From: Bryoerythrophyllum caledonicum
Lineage: Eukaryota > Streptophyta > Bryopsida > Pottiales > Pottiaceae
Length of the DNA stretch: 64,000 bases
Direction of reading: 5' to 3'
Assembly (NCBI GenBank): GCA_963971425.1
Contig: OZ020515.1
Coordinates: 20,642,637 to 20,706,636, forward strand
The translations under genes and the position numbers were made by a program. Positions 1-12,500 of the stretch are shown piece after piece; position 1 is the first letter of the stretch, and each line of letters starts with the position of its first letter. The notes beneath the pieces are model-generated. The model saw nothing but the letters and a program-made list of their open reading frames with translations. It made no database searches and was not told the DNA's origin.

Positions 1-2960
1 TGCTAGATATGTGAGACACTTATATCCACATATTCTAGCAAAGTGTTCTGGAGTAGTCTATCGGTTGACTGGTGGATTTGTGTTTCCGAGCCGTACCGGA
101 GTTTGTGACAAGTTAATAGGGAGATTGGTGGAAGTACAAGCATTTCGGAGATTTTGTCCACCTCGGACAACATGTATCTACTGGTGTCGATAATTGTTTC
201 GAAGATCAACTCGAACAAATGGGAGGAGACCACGAAAGGTGTACAATTGGAGGAGGACTTCATTCGGATGGGGTGCAGAGGACTCTACGAGAAGCTATGG
301 GTATTCTAGAGGGGATGTGCGGTGTCGGAGTTGCAGCCTCCTAGGACGTCTTGGGGAGCCTACCGGGCCAATTTTCAGTCTTGGACCACGGATATATGGG
401 CGAAGTGTATTCTCTTTGTCAAGAGAGAGTGTGGATATCCGGAGTCAACCGGGAGCTGCTAGAAGAACATGTATCGCATCCTTACAATACATCGGAATGC
501 TACTGGAGCGACCTTTTCACGAATTACCAGTTGAGAAGGGCGGTTGAGTTTCTAAACCCAATCCTCCATCCCAACCGTCATGAAAGAGTCACGACCCGGT
601 TAGCCACCGCCTATATCGAAGCATTTTTTGAAGAATCCTCCCCGGATTGAGGATCTTTGTTGATTAAGGGAATTTTGCCTCAACTCCAGGCAGTTCAACA
701 AGGTGGAGGCTCCAAAACATTCTAGACCCCCTATCTCATGCATTTGTATGAGCACCACTATTGTTTAGACCCGGATGAAAAGAAGATGTGGAGACAAGGG
801 ATGTCTTCTCTAGATCACCCTCCCTGAGATCCTCTTCATTAATCAGAGACCCGGTTAGTATTACCCGCAACTCCCTGAGATCCTCCTCGACAACCAGAGT
901 CACGATTGGCGTTATTGCCAAATCCACAAAAAGCCTCTTCGTTTGAAGAAATCCCAAGTGAAGGAACGACCTCCCGGTCTCAGCGGGAGAAACCACCTCA
1001 ACCACCCGGGGCATCCAAGAAACTGACTCTCGTGGAGAACCCATCCAAGTTCAATCGGGAAGTGACCCGGGAGATCCACGAGATGAAGATAGAACTAATG
1101 GAGACTAGATGTCTTTGAAGGGTTTTCCGGAAGATCTTTGAAATGGAAGACAACCGAGACATCTTACCGGTGGCCCGGGAGAAGCTAGAGCCAAGGTGAA
1201 GAGGGCTTTCCGGGCCGCTCGTAAGGGGATCCACGACTCAAAGGCTAAGTCCTAAGAGACTATCATGGCGTTAACCAAGATGCTTGCCGAGCAACCAAGT
1301 ACCACCACACTGTTGCAAGACCGGAGTTCACCCCGGAAGAAGAAGAAATTGGTCTATGCCAAATCTCCCTCTTCGGAGGAGGATGACTGACCCACTCAAA
1401 CACCGGTGAGTCGGGTCGATTCCCCATCCTCCAAGGAGTGGGGCGTGAAGGTCTATGAGAGAAAACAAAGCCTCCCGGTAAACTCTACCGGGTAGGAACC
1501 GGTTGACCTCCCGTCCTCACCCCATGGAAACCTTTGTGGTTGTATTAATTGATCTCAAGGAGACTCCGTGTATATCTATAGATGCACCCAACCTTTCGGT
1601 AGATATTTTCATTCCACCGGTAGACCTCCCGATGGATATTCTCAATCCACCAGTAGACCTCCCGGTTGAGACATCCGATCTCCCGGTGGATTCTCTTGAC
1701 CATGTGGGTACTTCCAACCGTAGTGACAACCCCTATATGGATCAACCAGAAGAGTCTTCCGCTTGAGCCTTTGTTATATGTTATGTGTTATTGTTGATTT
1801 ATCCCACCGGTTGGTGGAATGTTGTTTTAAGTTGCTAGATTTAAATACTAGGATAAAAGTAGTGATGTCGATGGGGCTCCATTGTGCACTCGATCTGTAT
1901 CACTTGAGTGGTTTCTCCAGCTACTTACTTTTGTTAGAGAAAGGTTCACCGGTTCCCGGACCGGGAGTCTTCCGGTTTATTGGTCTACCGGTAATCCGCC
2001 AGTGACTAGGCTACCCTTGATTTTAGGATGTAGATGTCGTTTTGTTCTTTTGCGGATCTACTTTTGGAGGGTAGCTATTGACTTTAGTGCATTGTCTTGA
2101 TGCCATTTCCACCTTTTGGGGATCTAGTTTTGGAGGGTAGCTAGTAGCCTTTGTGTACTTAAAGGGCCTTGGGCTATTATATTAAGTACTATTCTCTTTG
2201 TTGATTTGTTCGTGTCTTGCTTTTATTGCTTGTATCTATAGTCTTTGTTGAGCTTGTATGAGTAGACCGGGAGAGAGTTGAGTCCTCATAGTGTGTCTTT
2301 GCTAGGTGTGCAAGGTTGTGACTTGTTGTGTTATGTGATTGAGTGTGAGTAGAGACATCCTGAGGGTATAGGATATCCAAGTTAGATAGGTGGAGTGAGA
2401 TCCGGGATCTATGTTCCAGACCCTTCATGGGTGGAATCGGGAAGAGTTGTTTTCATGGATGGAATCCGGGAAGCCTACGGCTATTTATGATAGTATCTTT
2501 TAAGTGAGAAGTGTTTGGATTCATGGGGAGGAGGGGTGATATCCCCCCTCTCGGTATACCGGGAGAGATCCTCGCTAAGCTTGAGTTCGAAGAATTCTGG
2601 GGTGTCTACACTTGCAGTAGACGAGTTCCGACGATCCTCGTGGAAGGTTGTCTTGCTCATATAATTTGCTTAGTACCAACTTATTGTGAGTTTTGTATCT
2701 TCTTGGTTTGATTCATTGGGTGTGGTTGTGGTTGAAACTCGGGCTTGCGTGACCGATTTACCGAAAAAAGTTCTCGGTAGATTGTAAAGATCGGTAAACC
2801 AGCTGCAACCTTTTTAATTCTTTCAAGGTATAGGGTTAGATTGTGGATATTGTGGCCTCTGGACCCTGAGAACGGAGAGCAGTGACTTTCCGGGCACTAT
2901 TAAAAACTTATCGGAGAACTACTCTGACGCTCAACAGAGTTTAACTGAAACACTTGTCGT
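1..2960 (+). pseudogene. Degenerate repeat-derived region with broken ORFs (possible retroelement relic)
   Basis: No intact gene is present. Plus-strand stretches look formerly coding, for example 351-650 (99 aa, ending near FFEESSPD) and its stop-broken continuation to about 780 with a readable LYEHHYCLDPDEKKMW. About 1600-1700 encodes a short proline/valine/aspartate repeat of the form PPVDLP. Frames are broken by many stops and shifts. The words accggt and cccggg recur across the block, giving it a composition unlike the AT-rich DNA that follows. I could not find two LTRs, a primer-binding site, or reverse transcriptase or integrase motifs, so a gag-like retroelement relic is only a guess. 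Confidence 0.35.
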
Positions 2961-4440
2961 TACTTGTTCTCGGTTACTAAGGTACCGGGTAAGCCATCCT
3001 CCGGGATGTGCTGAGGTATTAAGTGTGAAGTGTTGTTAAGATTTAAAAAGTTTGATGCACAATAAAAATCCCTGGAAACGATCCATGGGAGTGTTATATT
3101 CTTAAGAATGTGCGAAAGACGTTCAAGTTGATTTTGAGAGGTGGAGTTGGCATTGGAGGAGCTGATGCAAGAAGAACATGGTTTCATCTGCTAGATCATT
3201 GTGGAGCGCACGTTGCCTAATGTCGGCTTGCTGCACCCGATTGCCACGAATTTAGAACATAAGGAGGCTAGGTTTGGGTTTCACCTTGGACTAGTAATAA
3301 TATAATATGATGATGTTAGTAATAATTAAGTGCCTTAATCAAATTAATACTAATTTAAAATTATAATATCATAATCATATCCACATTAAATAATTAAACA
3401 AAATATTATTTAAATGATATTTAATTACAACTATTAAAAACCATTGGGATCTTATTGGAACCAACGGGCCAAGAGGAAATTGAAGAATTGGAGTCATTGG
3501 AGAATTAGATTAAAAAAGAAAGCCTATCACTTCTGTTTTGCTTCATTTGTGTGTACAATGTGCCTCATTTTGTTAAGACTCATTCATCTTCTGCAAATGT
3601 TCAATGTGGTAATATTTCACCCAAAACATCATCTTTGCAAGATATAACTTTACTTTTGAATAGAAATTAATTGCATCTTTAGGAAGTATTTATAAACTTC
3701 TTCAAGAACAACTAAGAATTGAATATTGACATCGATGGGAATACCCGAATCAACATAAGCAGGAGCACATAAGCAGGAGCACATAAGCAAAGCGAAGCAG
3801 TGGCAGTCAAGCTACTATTCTTTCTATTGTGCACCTTCTTCCCTTCTTCTGATAAAATCTTGGTGTGTGATCAGAAATCCAATTTCTCAAGTAGCTAGAG
3901 GGAAATTATCCACTCGTTATTCATTTTATATACCCACCAAATGCTTTGAATGCCTATTATTTTCTATATATATCCCAAGTAGTATACCCCATAATGTCAT
4001 CGAAAAAATTCATGCAAGTATCACCTCATTTAATTTTATTAAAACGGCTATTCAAATCTTAATAAAAAGGGTGCGTTAAACTGTTTAAAGACGATGACGA
4101 AATGTGGTCCTCACTTGTCGTGGATTTGGTCAAACACATGAGGACCAAAATTGGAAAGTGTCCTTAAAGGATTAAAAGACTCCTCCAAAGGGCACATTTG
4201 ATTCACAAGGCACCATGTTCAAAAGACAAAGTGATTCCTCCAAAGGTTTTGTTCCAAAAGATGTCACCTCAAAACAACCAGTAAAAAACTGGCAAGATGT
4301 TCCAAATTGACACATGTCAAATTTATGTTTTGTTATATATAGAGGTTAGTGCATAAATTGAGATATGGTGTTGTTACATTGATAAGGTTATTGCCCTTCA
4401 ATGTTCAAGTTCGTAATTAGTATTGCAAACACCAAACATC
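2961..4440. other. AT-rich intergenic spacer
   Basis: No convincing coding region was seen. The segment from about 3290 to 3440 is very AT-rich. A 14-bp unit (acataagcaggagc) is repeated in tandem two to three times at about 3755-3795. The rest shows only short chance ORFs. Confidence 0.5.
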
Positions 4441-6530
4441 ATTATTAATTTATTTGTGTAACAAAAGTATTGCTCTCTTGGCTTTAAGGCTTGAGATGCA
4501 CGTGAGCCCCATCATTCAAATCCTGAACCAATCTTCAGATCTGCCAGTGCTCGCCCGCCACGTGGAGGACTCGTGGAACGCCACACGTCAGCAGCCCACA
4601 AGAGCGCCTCCGTGCCGCCCACTTGGCGCTGCAGGAGACGCACGGCGCCTCGCACCACTCTCGTGTCGGTCCCCGCCGTCCGATGGAGCTCCATCTACGG
4701 CTCCAAACTCGCAGTGTACTGTCGGGGCTCATGCTCTGCTCTGTCATTGGTCACAAATACCTTCCGGTCATGTGAGGTGAAGAATTCACCCCGTTATTAT
4801 TTTCATTACCAGGGAGGGGAGGATTGACGGTTTAGGATGATCAGGGTCTCGGAGTTTGGGTCCCACCGCATGATTGAGGCTCAACTTGCAGCTCTATGAA
4901 AAAAGTACAATCTTCTCCTCTCATGGGAGGTTGAGAATCAACCCCTTACTGCATCCTTATGTATTATCAGTAAAAGTAGGCACATACAATCCATGTCCAA
5001 GTGTAGTGTTCTCATTAAATTTTCTGCTGCTATGCTGAATTCTGGAAATGATCACCGCTTGATTTTACCACTACTGCATGCTCCTCATCACTGAAGGGTA
5101 AGTTCTTGCATATTATATGGAGAACAGCTTCCGGACAAGAGAATCCTTCACCAATTATATTAAAGCCACGGCATTGGGCCTCCTAAATATCTCCAGCGCT
5201 CCATACCCGCCGTCCCAGATTCCCATCCAGCATCCCGAACCTTTGACCATCGGATTCTCTTCCCAGGCCCAATCGCGACCGTCCATTTCGCACATCCAAA
5301 ACCGTCAAGGACCATCATCTAGGAATCTACAAAAGGCTTCAGTATGTACATCCGAGCTACAGCGCGCGTAGGCATCATAAAACCGTCACGAACATAAAAC
5401 CGACACTGTCGTAAAACCGTTAGATGGAGGGCGAGCGATCGACAAGAGCGCGGAGCTTGAGGTGCGTGCGTCCGCTGGAATCTCTTCCTCAATTGCGAGT
5501 GGTGAATTGTGCGGTTGCGGCAGCGCGGGGAGTGCGTGGTGGTGTGTAGGATATTGCGGAGTAGCGCGTCCCTCCGCCCCCCACGACTCGCATTGTGTTC
5601 GCTTCGAGCTCCGTCTCAACAGGCAGAGCCGAAAAGACAGCTTTTGCGCGCTACCCACCAAGGTGACGATCCGTGCTGCCCCCCGTCGTGGTTGTTTCTC
5701 CTGGGTTTTGATTTCGGAGTTGAAGGTAGCTTCAAGAGGTAGTGTTTGCTTCTCTTGTTTCTGGAATTCGGTTCCGTTTCGTGCGTATGGAGGGGATGGA
5801 GGTGTAAGCAATCGACAATTTGAGGTTGTGCTCTTGCTATTTGTGAGGTGGGATACGTTTGTTTGTTGCGTTTGGTTCGTGGTAGCGAGAAGAGTTTTTT
5901 TGTTTTGGGTAGGTGTTGGTGATTGAAGGGCTCTTCGTGTCGATTGATCTCCTAGTTTAGGACGTTGCAATGCATTCTGGGTGTTGATTGCCTTTAATTT
6001 CTAGTTGTTTGAGCTGGACGTGGAGATCGAGGCGGGTTTCGTCCTGCGCCTGTTGCTCTTGGTTGCGTTTGTGGAGCCTGTCCATTCCAGCTTTATCTCA
6101 TAATCGAGTCCTTTCCAGCTGCCCTGGCTTCGGAGCTGACCTAATATTATGCTGGTTCTGAGCCTGAAACGGAATCCGTGTCTTCGCTCACTAGCAGGAC
6201 TAGGATCAGAGCTCGTGGAATGAAGATTGCTCTGATAATCACACATTTGCAACACAAAAGTCTGCCTGTGTTTAACAGGGTCCCATCCCGTGTTTTGCAT
6301 TTAGTGCTCTTCTGATTACATTTTCAGTAGCTAATTGGTGCAGCTATACTACTATTTGACGCTACTTCCTTCAGCTTATTGCCATTTTCTTGAGAGAATC
6401 CTCCCCACTCTCCTCCTAGTCTTGGTTTTAGATTTTGTTTCCTCATCTGGTTGTTGACCCCGAAGCTGCTTTCCTGGTGCAGGTTCTTCTTCTGACGAAA
6501 CTCTGGATTCACTGAGGTGATAGACTCACA
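4441..6530 (+). promoter_or_regulatory. Upstream and leader region of the GWD gene, with two G-boxes
   Basis: Two CACGTG G-box cores lie 60 bp apart at 4499-4504 and 4559-4564. The second sits in ccacgtgg, an ABRE-like context bound by plant bZIP and bHLH factors. The word taaaaccg occurs three times at about 5375-5420. From about 5400 the sequence becomes GC-rich and then T-rich, as expected for a leader that may carry its own 5' UTR intron ending near 6480 (ggtgcag). The transcription start cannot be placed from sequence alone. The G-boxes lie about 2 kb from the start codon, so their link to GWD is inference. Confidence 0.4.
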
Positions 6531-9500
6531 ATGCAGAGCCATGGGGTGCTTTCGAAGCCCAGCTCCGTCGCATGTGCTGCTGGCCTTCACTGCCAGGCTG
6601 ACACAGCCCGGCGCACCTGCTCCGTGGAGTTCCCACAATGCAAGTGCAGCGCCCTCTTGAAGAAAAGCACTACTCTTCAGAGCAGTTTCGTGCCTCGGTT
6701 TGTGGTGCCCAGCTCTGAGAGGAGGAGGTCTGCCAAGCGCGCTAATGCGGTGCTCTCCCCAAGAGCTGTTGCTGCAATTGCAACCGAAGTGGCAGAGGTA
6801 TGGTCAATTACTTGCAAATACTACAACTCATTTGACATTATTGCCTTGGTTCCTAATCCAAATCCCACGACTGATTCTACAAGTAAAATGGCTCAGTAAA
6901 GAGATTGTCCATTGGCTGTCTCCTTCGTGTCCAGCTCCTTTGTGCTTAATCCAAATTCTACTACTAAATGACTCACTGGAGGGATTGTCGATTGGCCATC
7001 TTCTGTAAATGCACGTCTCCAGATAACTTCTGGTTTCTTTGCATTTGTTGATTAGTCTACTAACAAGGATAGAGATCTACCAATCATGATACGTCAGTAT
7101 CAAAATCATGAATTTGAGCTTCTCACTCTGGAGATTTTTGTTTGATGGAAACCATTCTTACAAGTGAAGTTGTTTCAGGAGTGCAGGAGGAATTGAGAGA
7201 GTTCCTGCACTTTAGTCACAGATTTTTTTGCATAGGCTAACAAAAGTAGGGTATGCACGCCGCCTAATGAAGGTTTTAGGCTCTTAATGAGGCGCACCCT
7301 GAAATCTTTTTGTTTTGGTTTTGATGCAGTTTACGAAGGAGTTTTCGATTGATGATGGCATGCAGCTAAAGGTATACTATCCCTCAGAGTCTTGTGTATG
7401 TACTTGCAGAAGTCCTCCTGAAGTGACGAGTGGAAATCAGATCCTCAAGTGGTCATAAATGTTGTTACAGGTCAAGGCAACAGGTCCTGCAATCGGCAAA
7501 CCTGCATCCCTGCAGTTCGAAGTTTCAAACTGTCATGTCGATTCACTGCTTCTTCACTGGGGCGCTTTGCAGCCGGGAAACAAGTAAGCACTCAAAGGAT
7601 TTCATCAACAGGCTGCTTGCTGTAATTTCCTAAAAGTTGTGAATGCTTGGAATAGGATCCAAACGCTGCATGTTTTTAAATTTGTTAGTTTCTCACTGGT
7701 TCTGATGAGGGATTTGGAATGCAGTGCTTGGATTCTGCCCACGAACCGTCCGGAAGGAAGTTACGAAGAGCACTGTGCAGTGCAGTCTCCTTTTCACAAG
7801 GTGCGATGAACCTTGTCTTGCTCTCTTCTCTAGAAATCGTCAGGCTTTGGACACCAAAGGAACTGATACCGTAGGCAGCACAATGTCTATATTTTTTCCG
7901 CTAAACGTGCACATTCTTAAAAACTAGTGTCACGAAAATGTGGTTGACGAATGCCAACTCTTCAGTATCTGTAGTTTAAATCGTAAAAGAAAGAGGCTGG
8001 TGGTTGCCACCTTCTCACAGTCTACAATGTAGACGTCAGATAATGCACTAGTCACTCGTGAAACTGGTGCATCCTTTTGGTCGAGTCATTGACTCTTTTG
8101 GGTGTGGTGAATGCAGAATGGAGATTCTGCTTCAGTTACCGTTGAATTCTCAGACTTGGGTCTGAACGCAGTAGAGTTTCTTTTGGTTGATAAAAACAGG
8201 AACCACTGGTGAGTACTATCATCAAGCTAGCTTTTGTCCCACTCAAAAGAAATCTCATCTTAGCTTGGTATGTACTGTAGTTAACACCTCATGTGTTTTG
8301 TGTAGGTACAAGGTGAACGGTGGGAACTTCCGAGTCGACATCCCACAGTTGAATGTGGACCTTTCAGGGATCAGTGTGCCTGAGGATCTGGTTGGAGTGC
8401 AGTCCTATTTGCGTTGGGAGCGCAAAGGCAAGCAGAGCTACTCTCCTGAGCAGGAAAAGGTACAGAACATGTGGAGAATCTTTTAAGTCCAAGTTCTATT
8501 TTAATACACCGACTGGGTGACTAAGCTAGTAGAGCTAATGAATGAATGGCCCTGCTTCTTCCAGTTTGAATATGAGGAGGCTCGGAAGGAGCTCCAAATG
8601 GAGGTCGCTCAAGGAACCTCCGTAGAAGCAATCAGAGAGAGGCTCCTCGGTGGCAGCAAGAAACAGGAATCAAGCAGCAGCAATGGCACTTCCAAGTCCA
8701 GCAACGGAAGCAGCAGCAGCAGCAGCCATGTGCAGAAGAATATCGCAAGAATCTCGAGGAAGAAGTGGAGCACAGATGATCTTTTTAACAGGTTTACTGC
8801 TGGTGCTAAACCAGGAACTCCTCCTCCGCCCAGAGAACTCACGCCGTTGCAAAAAGCCGCTAAACAATTGGAAGCAGCTCAGGGAAGCGAGGTGATTCTG
8901 AAGAAGTTCTTCAAAGCTGGATACGAAGACCTTCTGGTTAGTTACAAAAGCATGGCTATATGTTATGATTTATTTTAGCTATTTGAAAGTCAGATTCTCT
9001 TTTGGCCTAATGTTGTTTTTCTGATTAGCTCACAATATACACAAGGAATTAAGTAAGGTATAATTTTCTGATGCATACCTTGAATTCCGTTAATTGTTTC
9101 ACCCGCTTGGTTGGAGTATATTGTTTGGAGCATATGTTAAATAGCTCATCCACTATTGAAACGAGTTAAGAGAGAACTCTAATGTTTACTTATGTGTCTG
9201 ATCATACAGGTTCTGGTGAGCAAAGTGGAAGAGAAAGTGGTGGTGCAAGTTGGGACCAACTTCAAGGAGCCTCTGGTCATGCGCTGGGCAGTGTCCAAGG
9301 ACCACGCCAGAGAGTGGGCGGTATGTTTCTATATTCTACGATAAAAAGTTGGCTAGCTTTGTCTTTCAGCGATGAGCTATGATAATGTACACTTTTTTGG
9401 ATGATAACAAGAGGCTATCTCACAATTTGCAGCCCCCTCCGGAGACTATCATTCCTGTGGATTCTACTCCTCAGGATGGCACAGTTGATACTCAGTTCAA

Positions 9501-12500
9501 GGCAGGCTTCGCCGGAGATGATTCTCTTCAGGTAATAAACCTTCCATCCTATTGCTACATGGCATTTGCTACCAAACAAGTGAGGGACTCAATAGCTCAG
9601 TCAATTTGATCTTGAATAAAAAACACACCATATTTTACTTGCCACATAGTTCCCTAAGTGAAAAACGAATCAAGTCTTAAATTGAATTCTCCTACAGAGG
9701 TGGAAATGTCTACTTTTTTATTTTCAGGTCCTTTTCTAGTGGTTTTTAGTGATTTTATTGAGACACTTTTTTCAGTCCCATTTATCTCAGCTTTTGATGC
9801 ATTTTTTCAGGGCATTACCATTGACCTTGGCGAGCACAACTTCATCGGTCTGCCATTTGTGATGCACAGTGGAGGCAATTGGTACAAGGATAATGGATCA
9901 GACTATTATGTCTCTGTATCACCAAAAGAGAAGAAAGAGTTCAAGGTAAAACACGAAAAAACAGTAACTGTGGTCATCATGGAATGTGTCAAATAAGTTT
10001 TAGCGTATGCCTTTTTCTCATATTATTTCTGTAATTGCTTCAGGCTCTCGGTGATGGAGCTGGAACTGCAAAAGAGTTTCTGGAAGACATCGCTAGCCAA
10101 GAAAGCGAAGCCGAACGCTCTCTTATGCACAGGTGACGTTTTATTCTGTAATATCTAATTTTCTTCCGTATTAACCATGGAAGAGCTTGTGGTGTCCAAA
10201 CTCAAGAGAAGCTTAGAACTTTAGCCACCTTTGAGAGTGAATAAACTTTGTTACAAGGAGGAGTTCAGTGAAAGACCTACCTTCGAAAGCCAAGAAAGAG
10301 AGTACATAATGTACCATGTGCTTTAGAGCTAGATACTCAGAGCCAATTCTAAATTTTTTTAAATGAAAAGTAGGTAGGTATCTCATTATCCCTTCTCTTT
10401 TTATGGTGGTGTGCAGGTATAATATTGCAACTGGGTTGACTGAAAGGGCTAGAGAGGAGGGAGAGCTTGCGCAGGCTGGAATTTTGGTGTGGTTGCGCTT
10501 CATGGCCACGAGACAGCTCACTTGGAACAAAAACTACAACGTCAAGCCCAGGTCAGTGCCTTGAATTATGATCCTTATAACTTTACACATACTTCAACCT
10601 CGTGTTCTAGAGACGTGTTGTCAAGGTGATCTTCCTTTCCTTTATGAGATTTCCCCCTTACCTCCCTCTGTTCGAGGTGATTATAGAACTGGTTATAAAT
10701 GATGGTATCTCTACCGTACTTTACAAACATGTGTACTGGTGCATCGGAGCAGGGAAATTAGTGCAGCTCAAGATAGACTCACCAACTTGCTGAGGGGGAT
10801 GTACACGGAACAACCAGAGAATAGGGAGATGATCCGGCTCGTAATGGGCACTGTGGGGCGCGGAGGAGAAGGTGATGTTGGTCAACGCATCCGAGACGAA
10901 ATCCTCGTCATTCAGGTGAGTTCAACCTTTAAAAAATGTCTCGTCTAAAAGAGGAAAAAGGTCGTCTAAGATTCTTGGTACAAGACGGCAAAAACTACTT
11001 CTATCCTGAGTTTAAAGCTCTCCCTCTGACTTAGTTGAAGGATTCTAGTTGTGAGACCTTAGCTATGAAGAGTGAGGAAAGAGTTGTATTATGAATGAAA
11101 AGAGGGCTATCTTATTCAGTCTTTAGGTGACTTGAGAAGTAACGACTATGGATTCTAGGGGACATGGTAGGCTTTGTCCAGTTATAGATTGTATTGTTTT
11201 ATGCTTGATACTCTAACATCTGGTATTACTAATGTGCAGCGCAACAATGATTGTGCGGGAGGAATGATGGAAGAGTGGCACCAGAAGCTCCACAACAACA
11301 CCAGCCCAGATGACGTCGTCATTTGTCAGGTAATAACAGTTACAAAACGAACTTTTCAACTTAACCTTGACTGAAAGAAGAAGTTGAACTTCAAACTTCT
11401 AAATTCATATATGGAAATTCTCTATGTGTATCCAAACTACTTGAGATGCAACTCGCTTCTTTTTATTGGTATTTAGTTTCATCTTGATTAGCTTAGGGGT
11501 TAGCCATGCAGACGTTAGAGTTGCTTTGAATGGTTGCCTCATCACCGATCACTTTGTGTGTTGCAGGCACTTTTGGATTACATCAAGAATGGTTTTGACG
11601 TGAAAGTGTACTGGAAAACCCTGAATGACAATGGAGTCACCAAAGAGCGCATGCGGAGCTATGACCGTCAAATCTGTTCGGAGCCGAACTTGAGGCATGA
11701 CCAAAAAGATGGTCTTATCAGAGACCTCACAAACTATTTGAGAACCTTGAAGGTACGGGCCATTTATTTCTATTAAATCTTTTGGTGCAGTGTCTTTTAC
11801 TGGTTTGGAACTGATATATTATGTGCCAGAAGTAGGATAGTTTTCTGAAGTGCTTGACTTTGTGGCAGGCTGTGCATTCTGGTGCTGACTTGGAGTCTGC
11901 AATTCAAGCTTGCATGGGCTACACTGCTCAGGTTGGATTCGAGTTATCTTCAATATTTAGTCCATTGCTTTCCTCAAATGTCTAAATCCAATTTGAGTTG
12001 TGGTTTCTTTTATTGAAGTTTTTTTCTGTGATTTGGACTGACCTGACCTTGGTGTTTATTACAGGGAAGTGGCTTCATGGGAGACGTGAAAATCCATCCA
12101 ATCAGTGGCCTCTCTGGAGCTTTACCTGTGAGCTCACTAAATTCCATCCTAGATAACCATAATTTTTTGTGGCTAATGGGAAACAGTGCTTTATCTCAAT
12201 CACGGATCTAATCACTTGTTTCCTTTTGAATGCAGCAACTTCTAGCTTTTGTGCTGGAGCACGTCGAAGACAAGAGTGTGCTGCCTTTGCTTGAGGTATC
12301 TACTCTTTTTCGTCTCAAATCATCATCTGGATGATATCAATGACGATTGTGACTTGTCTTCATTTTTTGTAACCATGTCATGTGTTATTTATCTTTCATG
12401 TGACATATTATTTCAGGGATTGTTGGAAGCACGGAGAGAGCTGAGGCCCACTTTGTTGAAACCTCATGACCGCCTCCGAGATATTATTTTCCTGGACTTG

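Noticed and set aside
1..2960. Complete LTR retrotransposon
   Set aside because: No paired LTRs, primer-binding site, or reverse transcriptase/integrase motifs could be found.
5462..5926. 154-codon ORF in the GWD leader and its antisense partner
   Set aside because: Low-complexity Cys/Trp/Val-rich composition, no domain, and it sits where a 5' UTR and its intron are expected.
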